Below are positions 39,716 through 50,563 of a DNA stretch of 64,000 nucleotides, one piece after another. The notes beneath the pieces were generated by a model. That model searched no databases. It saw only the letters and a list, made by a program, of their open reading frames with translations, and had not been told where the DNA came from. Each line of letters starts with the position of its first letter. The stretch's first letter is position 1. A program made the translations under genes and the position numbers. Source of the DNA: Hepsetus odoe (taxonomy: Eukaryota > Chordata > Actinopteri > Characiformes > Hepsetidae); contig CM029367.1 of assembly GCA_017165825.1 (NCBI GenBank), forward strand, positions 7,175,723 through 7,239,722, in the 5' to 3' direction.

Positions 39716-40532
39716 TCAAAAGTCCTCATCATCTTCATCATCATTTAGATCATGTAGTTGGGCCCAGTCCGAGTTCGGGCCCAGATCAATATCATCACAT
39801 GCTTGCTCTATCTCCCCTTCGGCATGTAACATCCGGTATTGCACCTGTGCGGTTGTGAGGAGGCGCTGAATCGTCACCATAAGGCACTGCAATAGACAAG
39901 GTGCACACAGACAAAAACACAGAAAGACCACAACAACAGGTACTATCATTGTCAACACATGCCAGTATGGTCCCATCAAGGTGTATATCCAACTGTACAA
40001 GCTATCATCCACTGAAGGTGGATTAGCAATTGCACCTCTCATGTGGTCTGTTAGGTCTGTGATATTCTCGTGATGATCTGGGATAAAAAAAACAGCATGG
40101 GGTGCCTTCTTTGGCCAGGATCAAATCTAAGGCCATTCTATTTTGTATGACTGCTTGTCTAACCTTTTCCATCTCGTCATTAATTAGTTCTGTAGCTAAC
40201 AATGTGTCATTAGCCAGTACAGCCAGTTGATACACAAGTCCATTTATCTTATTCAGGGCTGCGGTTGTACCACCCCCCAAGAAAAGTGACCACCCCACAG
40301 TAGTCCCTGGAGCTGTCCACCGGTCAGCCAAAGTATACCCATTATACCACCTCTCGTGCCTTTTTCCCCAATGATGTGAATGTGCTGACTCACCTTGAGA
40401 GGGATCACGGTCAAAGACTGACAGCCCTGGAACTACTATGGCAGGATAGCAACAACCTCGCCATTTTGACTCCGGTAATGATGTGTAGGCTCTCATGCCA
40501 CATGCCCACATGACCACATCATTTGCCCACAA
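39716..40532 (-). pseudogene. ERV2 env transmembrane part
   Basis: Two overlapping frames. 40023-40532 has the coiled-coil and QNRMALDLILAKEG segment followed by Cys-Cys. 39716-40042 has the membrane anchor (VLTMIVPVVVVFLCFCLC) and an acidic cytoplasmic tail ending DDEDDEDF. The two are out of frame, broken at a run of A at about 40083-40090, so no complete protein is encoded. Confidence 0.88.
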
Positions 40533-40679
40533 TGTTGCAAAAGGGCACTTAAGACAAAGTTCATGTCCCGAACTATTATAAAAGATTACTCTACTCTACT
40601 ATTATAAACCGAACAATTAGACTGGGTTAAATCGTAGGCTCCTGTATTGTCTCTAGCCCAATTGATAAACATTTCATTT

Positions 40680-41207
40680 TTACAACTGGACCAACCTAAT
40701 TCTACTACTGCACACACAGTATTCCCCCACTCTCTCAGGTATCATATAAGAATCATATTTTCGCCAAGCCCTTCGCGGTAGGGGATTACAATTAAACCCT
40801 ACAACATTACTTTTCCAGGGAGTATACACATGAGTTAGATTAGCACCAGGTGGAAGCTGGCCTGTGCTCCTCACTGTTGCTAGCACATTAATCATGCTCA
40901 AAGTCGTTAAATGTACCATGCAAGTTCTGCAGTCTGCACTGGAATCAGTATCATTCACATTAGCTTCTGTTGCAGTCTTGTTAGTTAGTGGAATTACTGA
41001 CCATGTGGTATGCAAGGAATGACAAATCCAACAACCTCCAGTCACTGACAAGGTATCTTTTACCTCTAACGTTAAGGCACAGGCCATGTAACCTTTGCAC
41101 TGCCTCAGCGATCCGGTCCTATTCTTGTTTGCCAACAGTGCACCTCCTGCCACCATCATCAATAATATGGTAACAATGACCATCAAAGTGGACGTTTCTC
41201 GAGTCAT
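40680..41207 (-). pseudogene. ERV2 env surface part
   Basis: Begins with a hydrophobic leader (TLMVIVTILLMMVAGGALLA) and has several N-glycosylation sites and a Cys-Trp-Ile-Cys motif (GGCWICH) like the CWxC of gammaretroviral surface subunits. The frame ends at about 40680, and a further piece continues in another frame toward 40532. Confidence 0.8.
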
Positions 41208-41376
41208 TATTCAATTCAATCAGGTCTGAACTCTTGTAAGTGTTTGGGTGAGCCTTTGTCTTTCTTCACGGGTCTGTGCTCAGAGGGCAGGATATACCTG
41301 ATACGCCCTCGTCCCACTTTACCGAGACTCCGTCACACCTTTTACCCTGTCACCACCTGTTTCTACCCTCACTTTC

Positions 41377-41706
41377 TTACAGTGTGATGCATGAATTCAC
41401 GTAGCTCTCTCCGCTACCTTCACAGCAGTGGGCGTTGTCAACAATACTTGAAATGGTCCCGTCCAACGCCTCCATCTGAATTTGCTTCCATCTGAATTCT
41501 TTCACCAGGATCAAATCACCAGGTCTCAGGTCATGCAGAGGACCCCCAGCTGATCTCGGCAATGCTTCCTTGACCTGCTGATGGACGGAGTGGAGAATAG
41601 CAGACAGCCGGCAACAATATTGCAACATTTCATCATCACAATGTGTTGTTAAACTTGCTTCTGCCACTTTACCTCCTGGTGCTCCCATTTCTTCACATTT
41701 CAACAT
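41377..41706 (-). pseudogene. ERV2 integrase C-terminal domain
   Basis: Contains HQQVKEALPRSAGGPLHDLR and PGDLILVKEFRWKQ, the SH3-like C-terminal part. Lies in a different frame from the core at 41713-42558. Confidence 0.82.
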
Positions 41707-41712
41707 TTCACT

Positions 41713-42558
41713 TCAACATTTTACCAGTTTCTGTTTTAACGTGCCATTTTCTCTTTCCACCGCTCCTGCACTCTGGGGGTGATATGCACAATGTTTTCTC
41801 AAATCAATCCCCAGATACTCACTCAATTCTGAAATTGCTTGGCTAACAAATGCTGGACCATTGTCACTACTCAACCTACTAGGAATTCCCCATCTGGGAA
41901 TTAGTTCTTTGAGCAGTATTTTTGCCACCCCCCGTGCATCTTGTTTGTTGGTTGGAAATGCTTCTACCCACTTTGAAAACATGTCGACTACCACCAGACA
42001 ATACCGTTTTCCCTTTGAGGGGGTTAATTCGATGAAATCCATCATCAAATGTTCAAAGGGACAATCCGATGGTGGGTGTGCCCTCTGTGTAATGGTTATG
42101 CCCTTGCCTGCATTGTTCTGTAAACAGATAATACAAGATTGACAATACCTTTCGGCCACTGCTGAAAAGCCCTTAGTGAACCACACAGTTCTCATAGTGT
42201 CCATCATCCCTCCTGTTGACGCATGGTCCATACCGTGCATCAATTTAGCAAAATGAGGAAAGAAATGGCTCGGCAGGCATGGGAGGCCATTAGGACCTTG
42301 CCAGGTTCCTTCAGAGAAAACACACCCAGCCTGACGCCAGGCTTGCTTGTCCTTTTCTGAGGCATACGACTGAATGTCAGTCAATGTGGTAGCTTCGGCA
42401 GTTGTCATTGATGCCAGCTGGAAGACTGGTTCAGCCATGGCTGCCGCTTTAGCCGCCAAGTCAGCCTGGTGGTTGCCATAAGAAATCTCATCACTGCCCC
42501 CCGTGTGAGCCTGGCTTTTGCAGACTGCAACCTGTTTAGGAAGTAGTATGGCGTCCAA
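41713..42558 (-). CDS. ERV2 end of RNase H and integrase core
   Basis: Continuous 281-codon frame. It has the last RNase H helix (GNHQADLAAKAAA), the integrase zinc domain (HFAKLMHGMDHASTGGM, then CQSCIIC) and the catalytic core with Asp in MMDFIEL, Asp in SSDNGPAFV and Glu in SAGAVERENGTLK. All three catalytic acids are present. As part of a broken polyprotein it would not be made in normal form. Confidence 0.92.
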   Translation of the reverse strand: MDAILLPKQVAVCKSQAHTGGSDEISYGNHQADLAAKAAAMAEPVFQLASMTTAEATTLTDIQSYASEKDKQAWRQAGCVFSEGTWQGPNGLPCLPSHFFPHFAKLMHGMDHASTGGMMDTMRTVWFTKGFSAVAERYCQSCIICLQNNAGKGITITQRAHPPSDCPFEHLMMDFIELTPSKGKRYCLVVVDMFSKWVEAFPTNKQDARGVAKILLKELIPRWGIPSRLSSDNGPAFVSQAISELSEYLGIDLRKHCAYHPQSAGAVERENGTLKQKLVKC

Positions 42559-42606
42559 AAGTGCTGAAATCAGATTAGAATTGAGAATTGGGGAACCATC
42601 AGATTT

Positions 42607-42804
42607 TTAAAATTTTCTGTGCTTCCAAATAGCCCCAAAATCATGCACTACCCCAAATGCATATCTGCTATCAGTATAAATGGTAACAGATCTGTCCCTG
42701 GCCAATTTACATGCTTCCGTCAGGGCCACAAGTTCTGCTGCTTGGGCAGGCAGAGACTGGGGAAGGGTGCCACTATGAAGGGTGCCACTCTGCAAAGCCC
42801 ACAC
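42607..42804 (-). pseudogene. ERV2 RNase H middle part
   Basis: AQAAELVALTEACKLARDRS (catalytic Glu) and VTIYTDSRYAFGVVHDFG (catalytic Asp). It overlaps the end of the pol frame in another reading frame. A 15-base tandem duplication (gaagggtgccact repeated, about 42766-42795) lies at its start. Confidence 0.88.
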
Positions 42805-45370
42805 GGTTCTGACCCTTGTCGTCTCTCAAGGCCGAGCCAGCTACAAAAAGCACAAGATCAGAGTTAGAGATCGATACGTCTTGTAGGTCCGGTCTTGGGC
42901 AACAGATCTGTTCCACTGCTCTGACACAATCATGAGGTTCACCATCTTCCGGTAATGGAAGAAGAGTTGAAGGGTTAAGGTTAGTGCAATGCTTAACAGT
43001 GACATTTGGCATACACAGTAATACACCATTATACTTCAACCACCTTGCAGCCGACAGGTGGGCTGTGCTGTGGTCCTGTAGGAGAAGCGAGACTGCATGC
43101 GGTACCAAAAGGGTCAGATCAGCATAGCCGACTAACTCCCTGGAGGCTATTATGGCTTTCTCTGCTGCAGCTACGTTTCTCAAGCAGACAGGCAATCCTG
43201 CTGTGACCGGATCCAACCTTGATGAGAAATAGGCCACAGGCCTGAGCTTATCTCCGTGTTCTTGCAACAAAACTGAGGTCATTTGGCCCCCCTTTTCACA
43301 GACTGTTTGCACAAACGGTTTTTTGGGATCTGGAATGCCCAGTGTTGGGGGTGAAAGCAGGGCTTGCTTTAGATTATCGAAGGCCTCAAGTTGTGCTTCA
43401 TTCCATACAAACTGACAGTTATTAGATAGCTTTTGAGAAAGCATTGCCCGTAGTGGTGCCTCCATCTCTGAATAGTTAGGAATGAAACTCCTACAGTAGG
43501 AGCACATACCCAGAAAGTATGCTAACTGCTTCTTAATTCTAGGCCTCGGTATGTTGCGAATGGCCTCAGTGCGTTTATCTGAAAGCGATTTGCTCTGTGG
43601 TGTAATGATGTGGCCCAAGAACCGGACTTCTTGTTTGACAAATTGAACCTTAGGCAGACTGACCTTGTGACCATTCTCAGCCAAATACCTAAGTAGAAGA
43701 AATGTGTCTTTTTTGCACTGTGCTTGACTGGGTGCTGCAATCAACAAATCATCCACATACTGCAAAAGCGCGGTCCCTGTGGACAATTCCAAAGGAGCCA
43801 ACGAGTCCCGCAGTGCACTATTGTAAATCTTGGGGCTTTCACAGTACCCCTGACAAAGGCGCGTAAACGTGTATGGCTTCCCATCAAAGTTAAAAGCAAA
43901 CCAAAACTGACTATCGGGGTGTATGGGCACACGGAAAAATGCATTGGCCAAATCAATCACAGAAAACCACGTAGCACTAGCCGGAATTTGTGACAGAATT
44001 GTGTACGGATTCGGGACCGTGGGTGCACGGGCCTGTACTGCAGCATTAACCGCTTGCAAATCTTGTACAAATCTCCATTCTGTGGGCTGGCCTTTGTCCC
44101 TGACCTTTTTTACGGGAAACAATGGTGTACGAACGGGAGAATTTGGACACGGAATGATCACCCCTGCTTCCCTCAAAGCCATAAACACTGGTCTTATACC
44201 GTCAATTGCTTCCTGCTTTAGTGGATATTGTGGCCGACATGGCCTGAATGTGGATCTTGGAGTTATGACAACTGGAGGACAATTCTTTATCAGTGATTCT
44301 TTATTATTCTCATCTTTCGCCCAGTGATCCGGAAGATTTAACAAATCCTGGTTAATATTCAAGCTAGCCATTGTATATGATGATTCAGAAATCTCTGTAA
44401 CCCGCTCACAAGAGACAATGATCTCCCAAGGCCCGGTGAAGGCTTTAGCTTTGTTACTGTATTCAACACCATCACAGATAAGCACCCAATCATCTACCTG
44501 TATGCATGTCTTAATAAATAAACCCACATCCCTCCAATTTTCCGACACACCTTTTGCAAGTGGGACATGAGGAAATGAATTAGAATCAGGAAAAAAATGC
44601 ATCTGCTGTTCTGTCAACTGCACTGACACCCCCACAGTATGTTCATTCCAAAACAGTTTATCTAACTGCAGCGTATCTGTTGTGAGTGCATTCTCCCATT
44701 GTTCCATTAAAGCCCAATCACAATGAGCAGTAGTACAAGCGTTGCAATACAATCCATCCGAACACATAAAGTCACTGCCCCCTGGTCTCACCCTATCCCT
44801 AGCAGCAGAGATAAGAGTGCAGGCCATGTCTGTATCTGTGAGCCGCCACTTGTGATAAAACAAAGCACTGCTTGTGAACAACTGAAAACAACCCTCTTTA
44901 GGTGCGTCAGTTACCATCCCCCTTTCAGAACAATTCAGTTGCAAACCCAAAAGACACATCAAATCGCGGCCCAATAAATTTATCGGGCATATGGATGAAA
45001 CCAAAAACTGATGTTTAAAAACCCGCTGACCAGTTTCACATTTGAGAGGTACAGAGAACAGCTCAATTACAGACATTCCCCCCACTCCCGTGGACGTAAC
45101 GGTGCGTCCACACAAGGCAGGTGAAGGAGATAGGACAGATTTTTTCAACACGGAATATGCGGCCCCAGAATCAACCAGAAATTTTACTTTTTGCCCCTCT
45201 ATTGTCAATGTTAATTTTGGCATTTTCTTAAACCCAGTGCCTTGATACAAAGTGTATTCCTTCATGTGTGTAGCTTGTGCATGTTTGGATATTGATGTGT
45301 GTGTGGGAGAATGATAATTTAAATCATACGACCTGATCGTCATTCCCTCCGAGACATCTCCTTCCCCCAC
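42773..45370 (-). CDS. ERV2 protease and reverse transcriptase (865 codons open)
   Basis: Domain order: aspartic protease (KFLVDSGAAYSVLKKS; INLLGRDLMCLL), an inter-domain region of about 200 residues with AHCDWALMEQ and SFPHVPLAKG, then RT (PVRTPLFPVKK, WRFVQDLQAVN, FSVIDLANAFFRVPIH, GYCESPKIYNSAL, LLQYVDDLLIAAPS), connection and start of RNase H. The first RNase H acid is replaced: the motif reads LVLFVAGSALRDD where a catalytic Asp is expected after FV. The frame then ends early by frameshift. The first codon of the open frame is GTG and is not a real start. Pol would come from Gag by readthrough or frameshift. Confidence 0.93.
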   Translation of the reverse strand: MGEGDVSEGMTIRSYDLNYHSPTHTSISKHAQATHMKEYTLYQGTGFKKMPKLTLTIEGQKVKFLVDSGAAYSVLKKSVLSPSPALCGRTVTSTGVGGMSVIELFSVPLKCETGQRVFKHQFLVSSICPINLLGRDLMCLLGLQLNCSERGMVTDAPKEGCFQLFTSSALFYHKWRLTDTDMACTLISAARDRVRPGGSDFMCSDGLYCNACTTAHCDWALMEQWENALTTDTLQLDKLFWNEHTVGVSVQLTEQQMHFFPDSNSFPHVPLAKGVSENWRDVGLFIKTCIQVDDWVLICDGVEYSNKAKAFTGPWEIIVSCERVTEISESSYTMASLNINQDLLNLPDHWAKDENNKESLIKNCPPVVITPRSTFRPCRPQYPLKQEAIDGIRPVFMALREAGVIIPCPNSPVRTPLFPVKKVRDKGQPTEWRFVQDLQAVNAAVQARAPTVPNPYTILSQIPASATWFSVIDLANAFFRVPIHPDSQFWFAFNFDGKPYTFTRLCQGYCESPKIYNSALRDSLAPLELSTGTALLQYVDDLLIAAPSQAQCKKDTFLLLRYLAENGHKVSLPKVQFVKQEVRFLGHIITPQSKSLSDKRTEAIRNIPRPRIKKQLAYFLGMCSYCRSFIPNYSEMEAPLRAMLSQKLSNNCQFVWNEAQLEAFDNLKQALLSPPTLGIPDPKKPFVQTVCEKGGQMTSVLLQEHGDKLRPVAYFSSRLDPVTAGLPVCLRNVAAAEKAIIASRELVGYADLTLLVPHAVSLLLQDHSTAHLSAARWLKYNGVLLCMPNVTVKHCTNLNPSTLLPLPEDGEPHDCVRAVEQICCPRPDLQDVSISNSDLVLFVAGSALRDDKGQNRVGFAEWHPS

Positions 45371-45379
45371 CTCCTCCCG

Positions 45380-45742
45380 TCAATCTCTGCTTGTCTGGTG
45401 TGAACTGTCGCCACCGCGTTCCCCACCATAGTTGTTCCCTGATCCATGGTGAGTTTGACCTTGTCCTTGGTTTAACTTGTTTGGACATTCCCTTGCCCAG
45501 TGATCCATGGCCCCGCAAATAAAACATCCGTTGTTATCACCCCTTTGTCCACCTCTGCTGCGTCCACGGCCTCTACCACGTGCACGGCCTTTATTCCTGC
45601 TGTCGCCTCGGCCCTCAGCTGTTAACTTCAGCATGGTCAGGGAAGCCTCGTGTAGCTGTTGTTGTTGCTTTCGGGTTTTCTCCTTGGTCCTTTTCCCCAG
45701 CAGCTCTTCAGCATGCTCTGCATGTTTGACAATGTTAGCCAC
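45380..45742 (-). pseudogene. ERV2 nucleocapsid
   Basis: Lys/Gln-rich helix, Arg/Gly-rich stretch (RARGRGRGRSRGGQRGD) and one CCHC knuckle CFICGAMDHWAREC. A stop separates it from pol. Confidence 0.9.
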
Positions 45743-46331
45743 ACATTTTCCATCCGATACAGGATCGTTCTACTTCCTGTCTTACCTCGGCGCTTAATCC
45801 ATTCAGTAGGGTGTTCCTCAGATAACATTCCAATGGCCCTGGTACATCACCCAGGGTCCCAGGTTTCTGTAGGCCGCTGCAAGTTTCAAACACCTGATAC
45901 AGTCTTGCATAAAAGTCAGTCACTGTCTCGTCCGGTCCCTGCTTGCAGCTCTCCAATTTTGAAGTGTTTGCAGTCTGTGGGAATGCATCCAATAGCGCCT
46001 TGCACAGGAGATCTAGTGCATGGAGATAACAACTGTTCTCTTTGTGATCCCACCTGGGCTGTACGCTCCTTTCATTCATGTATTCCTTTGGAAACCCGTC
46101 CTCCAATTTCATCCACCCTGCTGGTCCCAGATGTAGGATCAGAAGGCGGCGTAGTTCAGTGATGGTTGGCCTGAACTCTCTGCAGAAAGTCATCAGTTGC
46201 TCGACGTACCGGTCGCTGCCTATATCCATAGGCTTCCCTTGGCCTAGTAGGACCGCCTTCATTTCCTCAGAGGACCATGGTCTATACACCAGCATCGACC
46301 CGACCTGCCCTGCCAGCTCGATCATCGGCAT
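45735..46331 (-). pseudogene. ERV2 capsid
   Basis: Capsid with MLVYRPWSSEEMKAVLLGQG and the C-terminal major-homology-like KQGPDETVTDFYARLYQVFE, then LRNTLLNGLSAEVRQEVER. Overlaps the nucleocapsid frame by a frameshift at about 45740. Confidence 0.88.
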
Positions 46332-46400
46332 GGTGAAAGTGTTCTCTGCGGGTGGAGGGGGTGGTGGTGGAGAAGGAGGAGGAGGAGGAGGAAATTCCTC

Positions 46401-46997
46401 TCACTGTGATGGCAACTGGATCGCCTCTGCCCGCTGCGATGGCTGAGATCTTGTCCATGGTCGTTCTGTGGGAGAAGCGCTAAGGTTCACAGTCGAAGCA
46501 GTCCCTCTGACTTGTGTTGCTTCTTGTTGTCTGGGAGGAGGGGGATCCAGGTCTGTCTCGGTCTTGAACGGGAACTGGCCTACTGGTGGGTCAGAATGCT
46601 CAGAAGAAAGAAGAGGGTTAGTACCAGCAGATGACATATTACATGGTATGGGTGTGGCATAAGCCACAGGCCTGCGTATTTTCTTCCTCTACCTGTTCTC
46701 TGCTTCTGTCAACCAGGCTTTTAACACTTTTTCTTCCAATTCCTGCCTTTGCAGTTTTTTGCGTTCTATTTTTTTACCCTTCCAATTTTCTTGCCATTCA
46801 ACTTTTAGTTTCTCCTGTAATTCTTTCAAGATTTTAGTATTAAAGGTCCCTTCTGCTGGAAATCCATATTTCACCACCCATCTGCCCAATATCATTAAAT
46901 CAGTTGCTTCCTCCCCATATCTCTGTCTCATAACAAGCATTCTTTCGCAATTCTCATTTACCCTTTTTCCCAGATCTTTTGATTGTGAGGTCCCCAT
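46401..46997 (-). pseudogene. ERV2 matrix and proline-rich Gag segment
   Basis: The ATG at 46995-46997 begins MGTSQSKDLG, giving Gly-2 for N-myristoylation as in retroviral matrix proteins. The matrix frame runs to 46689. A second frame, 46401-46667, has DPPPPRQQEATQV and other Pro-rich text. The two are separated by a stop. Confidence 0.8.
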
Positions 46998-47524
46998 AGT
47001 CAAACGCAGTCCCGTTCCTGTCCCAGACAGGTGTAGCGCTACAACATCTACTGTCGATCGTCACCGACAGGGAAGGTAAACTTTTATCACTCTCAACCTT
47101 ACCTTGAAAGAGTTGGACCGATCCCCAATTTCACTTCACTCCCCCGTTTTAGGTTTAGGTCCCCACCTAAGGTTCCTCCTTAGGTCACCTAAGGCCCCAC
47201 CTTAGGTCCACTGCGTACTGCCCCTATGGTACCCCACAGCCGGAGAATTTCTAATTCTCAATCACCCCAAATTCTTGGATTAAGATGCTTGTTAAAACAA
47301 CCAGAGGATGAGGGCAAAAGGCAACAACAGAAAATTAAGGGAAAGAAGAAGGTGCTCACTGACTATTCCACTATTCTAGCTCGTAGAGTCCATCGGCGGA
47401 GGCCCCAGCGACTCCACGCCAAGCCCCTCTTCTCTGCAATTAGAGGTTAGGGGTCGGGTATGTTTTGGACCCCGAGATGATCAGTCCTTGGCCGTGGATG
47501 TCTGTCCTGGGCTGACCGCTCGTG

Positions 47525-47544
47525 GACTCCTGGCTGGCTCGCCA
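47525..47544 (-). promoter_or_regulatory. ERV2 primer-binding site, tRNA-Arg
   Basis: Plus strand GACTCCTGGCTGGCTCGCCA equals the 3' end of vertebrate tRNA-Arg(ACG) with CCA, two bases from the LTR. Confidence 0.9.
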
Positions 47545-47546
47545 AC

Positions 47547-47931
47547 TGTTGTGGAAAAATCTACCCAAGGAACAAGTCAGAGGCACTTTTAGTCTAACAG
47601 AGAGTATAATAATCACTGCAGTGAGGATTCCCCTCGCACTCTACCGAGAATACAAGAGGAAGCCCCGAATACATAAAAACAGAGATTCTTATACACATTT
47701 TCGGCCGCAGGCCCACCTCCCCTCGACCTTCAAGTCCCAGTAAGCCTTAAAGTTGTTTTGTCTAAGTCCCTTCTTAACTCTTTTCCCTTATCTATTTACG
47801 TCTTTTGCATTCGCAAGAGACCTGTCCGGGACATTCTGTCCAATTTATCTCTCTGCCTTATGTCGAAAACAACAACACGTTACAGAACATGATATGCTGT
47901 AAAAAAGGTTAGAACAAATTTTGCCTCCACA
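47547..47931 (-). repeat. ERV2 5' LTR
   Basis: 385 bp, same family as 39039-39421. Ends CCTCCACA before the TSD ACTAG. Confidence 0.95.
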
Positions 47932-47990
47932 ACTAGCAGTACAAAGTTAGTTCGGGTTTAACCCCAGGATCAGTACAGCGTCCTAAGCTG

Positions 47991-48250
47991 GGCAGTGGTG
48001 GCCTAGTGGTTAGGGAGTTGGCCCCGCATCGGAAGATTGTGGGTTCGATTCCCTCACAAGTAGGTTGCCCTGAGGTACCCCTGAGCAAGGTACCGTCCCC
48101 ATCACTGCTCCCCGGGCGCTTTCAATAGCTGCCCACGGTGTTTGTGTGCATGGGTTAAAAGCAGAGGTCCAATTTCGTTGTGGTTCACGCTTGCTGTGCT
48201 GTGACCTCGCAATGACAAGGGTTTTCACTTTCACTTTTTCACTTTTTTCA
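47991..48250 (+). mobile_element. tRNA-derived SINE (type I) with clear TSD
   Basis: gggcagtggtggcctagtgg to the repeated cactttttcacttttttca tail. Target duplication CTAAGCTG at 47983-47990 and 48251-48258, inside the LINE-A fragment. Confidence 0.95.
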
Positions 48251-49005
48251 CTAAGCTGCTTCCCAGGCTCAGCCTTTCGGCGCGGCCCCAGGTACCGGTG
48301 AGCCGCCAGGATCCCTTGGCGCATCGGATGCACAGCACAAACCAGTTGGTAGTTCGGTGCTGGACTCAGGTGATGACCACAGCGGGCCCCCCCGGACATG
48401 TGGGGAAAGAAATTAAATGGGGATGGTCAGTAATGAACAGGATCCAGTAGTGACAGACACAGAAATTAAACAATACAGTGCAATGGCATGTACAGCAGCA
48501 CCAGCAACATTAGTAATGGTGCACTATGGTGATTGGTGCGGGTAAGCTAAACTAAAAAAGTAAGTCTTCAGCCGTGATTTAAAGACTGAGACTGATTCGG
48601 CATCCTGTACGTAAGCAATTCCACAATATGGGTATTATGCCAAGAAAGAGCGCTACAGATGCAATGTTTGCTCTGAGGGTGTTGATGGAGAAGTACAAAG
48701 AAGGTCAGGAGAAGTTGCATTGTGCCTTTTTGGACTTGGAGAAAGCATATGATAGAGTGCTTAGAGAGGAGTTGTGGTTTGGATGGATGCATTTCATTTA
48801 GAGGTTGGATTACATTGAGGATCAGTACTGAGCCCATTTTTGTTTGCAATAGTACTGGACAGGTTGACAGATGAGGTTAGACAGGAGTCCCCATGGGGAA
48901 GAGTGGCTGGAGTGATTTGTGACAGACAGGTACCAGCTAGAGTAAAAGGGAAGGTTTACAGGACAGTAGTGAGACCAGCTATGTTGTATGGGTTGGAGAC
49001 AGTGG

Positions 49006-49447
49006 ACTTGAACTGACTTTTGTCTCTTTTTCATTAAAAAATTTAAAATGGAAGTGTTCTAAAATGTTTGACCAGTAATAAATGTGTATGTATATATATA
49101 TATATATGTCTGCAGAGCCATCTGCTCATCTGATGGGTGCCAGCAACAATGTAATTCTTCAAGCAACATTTTACCTTCTTGCTCTCTTTGCCTAACTACT
49201 TTTTCTTTTTCCTTTCTGCTGCTCTGTGTTGAGTGACTTAAAAGTCAGCTTAAGAGGGTATAATAATAATTTTTAATAACAATTTGCTTTGTTTTATCTG
49301 AATAAAAAACAGCTCAGATAATACAGGTGGAGAGATTACATTTCTTGCAATTGTAAATATTATAATTGTAAAGTGATGGTAAGCAGTGGTACATATATAT
49401 ATATCGAACATTCTCTCCACTGCATTTCTGGCATGGGAAGTAGCCTT
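49006..49447. other. AT-rich sequence between RTE copy 2 and ERV3
   Basis: Contains short (AT)n runs near 49090 and 49400. The ERV3 3' LTR was expected about here but could not be identified. Confidence 0.35.
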
Positions 49448-49732
49448 TTAGAAGATAGGGTTTAGGCCGTCACCTACCCATAGGCTTGATCCCCTGTACC
49501 TAATATTTAACACATGGTGTATTAGCGATCTCAGTTCCCAATGTTCTATCTCCCTGTAGTGTATATTGGCTAAAATTATACCCTTATATGGGGTTATACC
49601 CAACCCACAACAAAATGACTTTGCTAGTACAGACCCAGGAGAAACGGTTTGCATTGCATAAGCCACTAAGCATGTAGCCACAGGTTGACATAAGCAAGCC
49701 CTGCACCAGATTATGGTCAAGTTGTAGGGCAT
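49448..49732 (-). other. unassigned frame at ERV3 3' side
   Basis: 95 codons with several Cys (CRACLCQP, KSFCCGLG). It could be an envelope piece or chance. No domain recognised. Confidence 0.25.
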
Positions 49733-50563
49733 TACAGATAGTATTGTGGTTAATGTTGCTAGTACAAGCAGTTCCTTGAGTTAAGCTGCCACTCCCATCT
49801 CCTGTTCATTGGCAAACTGTGCTGTAGGGGACTACAGCAATGCTTCACACAATCACAATTAATTAGCAGCCTTCTTACTTTTCCTGGAAAAAGCTATCAT
49901 GCATTTAAAATACTACCTCTCTACTCACAAGAAAAGGGTCTACATAGGCTTCAGAAAAAGAGAGTGGTTTCTCATTTCTTACTACTAAAATGGCCCTAAG
50001 TGCTTCATATACAACTGAGGAATGCAAAACTCTGACAGGACAAAGAAGGAGCACATGAAAGAGGTCAAGTGTCTTTTTTATGAATGAATCTACCTGTTGT
50101 AACAAAAATCAGTTCTGTCAAGGAGCCACAAGTCCATGACACCCCTTTATTACTTAGAATTTCAGAAAACTCTATATTTCACTCTGCAGGGCTGCTAAAA
50201 GATGAACAGGAATGTATATCCAATCATCAGTTATAGTTTTCTCACATGAACAAGTAACAACATCATATCATAGGAACCACCCACCAAGACTTGCAACCAA
50301 TACTATAGAACCTTCCTGGAACACCCTAGTAACAAACTAACAGTAACATAGCAAACAGCTGGAATGCCATTGCAAAACCAAACTAACAACCTAGCAAGCT
50401 ACTGGGAAGAGTAAGAAAACACCTGCTATACTCTAGTAACAATCTGAAGCAGCTTAGTGACCATTTCACAACATCATTGCAAGTACCTGGGAATTGCTTA
50501 TGCTGGTTAAGTGCAAATCTACTTTGATTGCTATGCAGTGAACATTATTTTATATAAATGTAT

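Larger units (their letters stand above)
39039..47931 (-). mobile_element. ERV2 provirus, nearly full length, coding capacity lost by few lesions
   Basis: 8893 bp with paired LTRs, TSD ACTAG (39034-39038 and 47932-47936), polypurine tract and tRNA-Arg primer site. Order in its own direction: gag (46997-45380), pro-pol (45370-41377), env (41207-39716). The LTRs differ by about six substitutions and one 2-base indel over about 384 bp (roughly 1.6 percent), so it is older than ERV1. Gag, Pol and Env are each interrupted by a small number of stops or frameshifts. A gamma/epsilon-like retrovirus by pol and by single-knuckle nucleocapsid. Confidence 0.95.
38825..48623 (-). mobile_element. LINE-A 3' fragment, 5'-truncated, split by ERV2 and a SINE
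   Basis: Left piece 38825-39038 and right pieces 47932-47990 and 48251-48623 line up with LINE-A 7441-8060: shared attcttgtatagcgcctttcac, ctacccaacccccttgggta, gggcccccccggacatgtgg, aagtcttcagccgtgattta. Only the 3' UTR and last codons are present. Confidence 0.88.
38306..49005 (+). mobile_element. RTE-type LINE copy 2, split by LINE-A fragment with ERV2
   Basis: Left piece 38306-38824 reads IKDRNGNVLTGEQRVLSIWK, EYFEELMNEENEKERR and MKNGKAVCPDDIPVEAWRCL (RT N-terminal part), then after a frameshift LSHSMKFWER and RINEQQY. Right piece 48630-49005 continues with MPRKSATDAMFALRVLMEKY and FLDLEKAYDRVLREELW, then jumps to ARVKGKVYRTVVRPAMLYGL. The CAATAT duplication (38819-38824 and 48624-48629) marks the insertion. 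A different copy from the one in the PKR intron. Confidence 0.85.

Noticed and set aside
46327..46400. Glycine-rich coding segment on the plus strand (46078-46446)
   Set aside because: It is a simple GGA/GGT repeat antisense to the proline-rich part of ERV2 gag.
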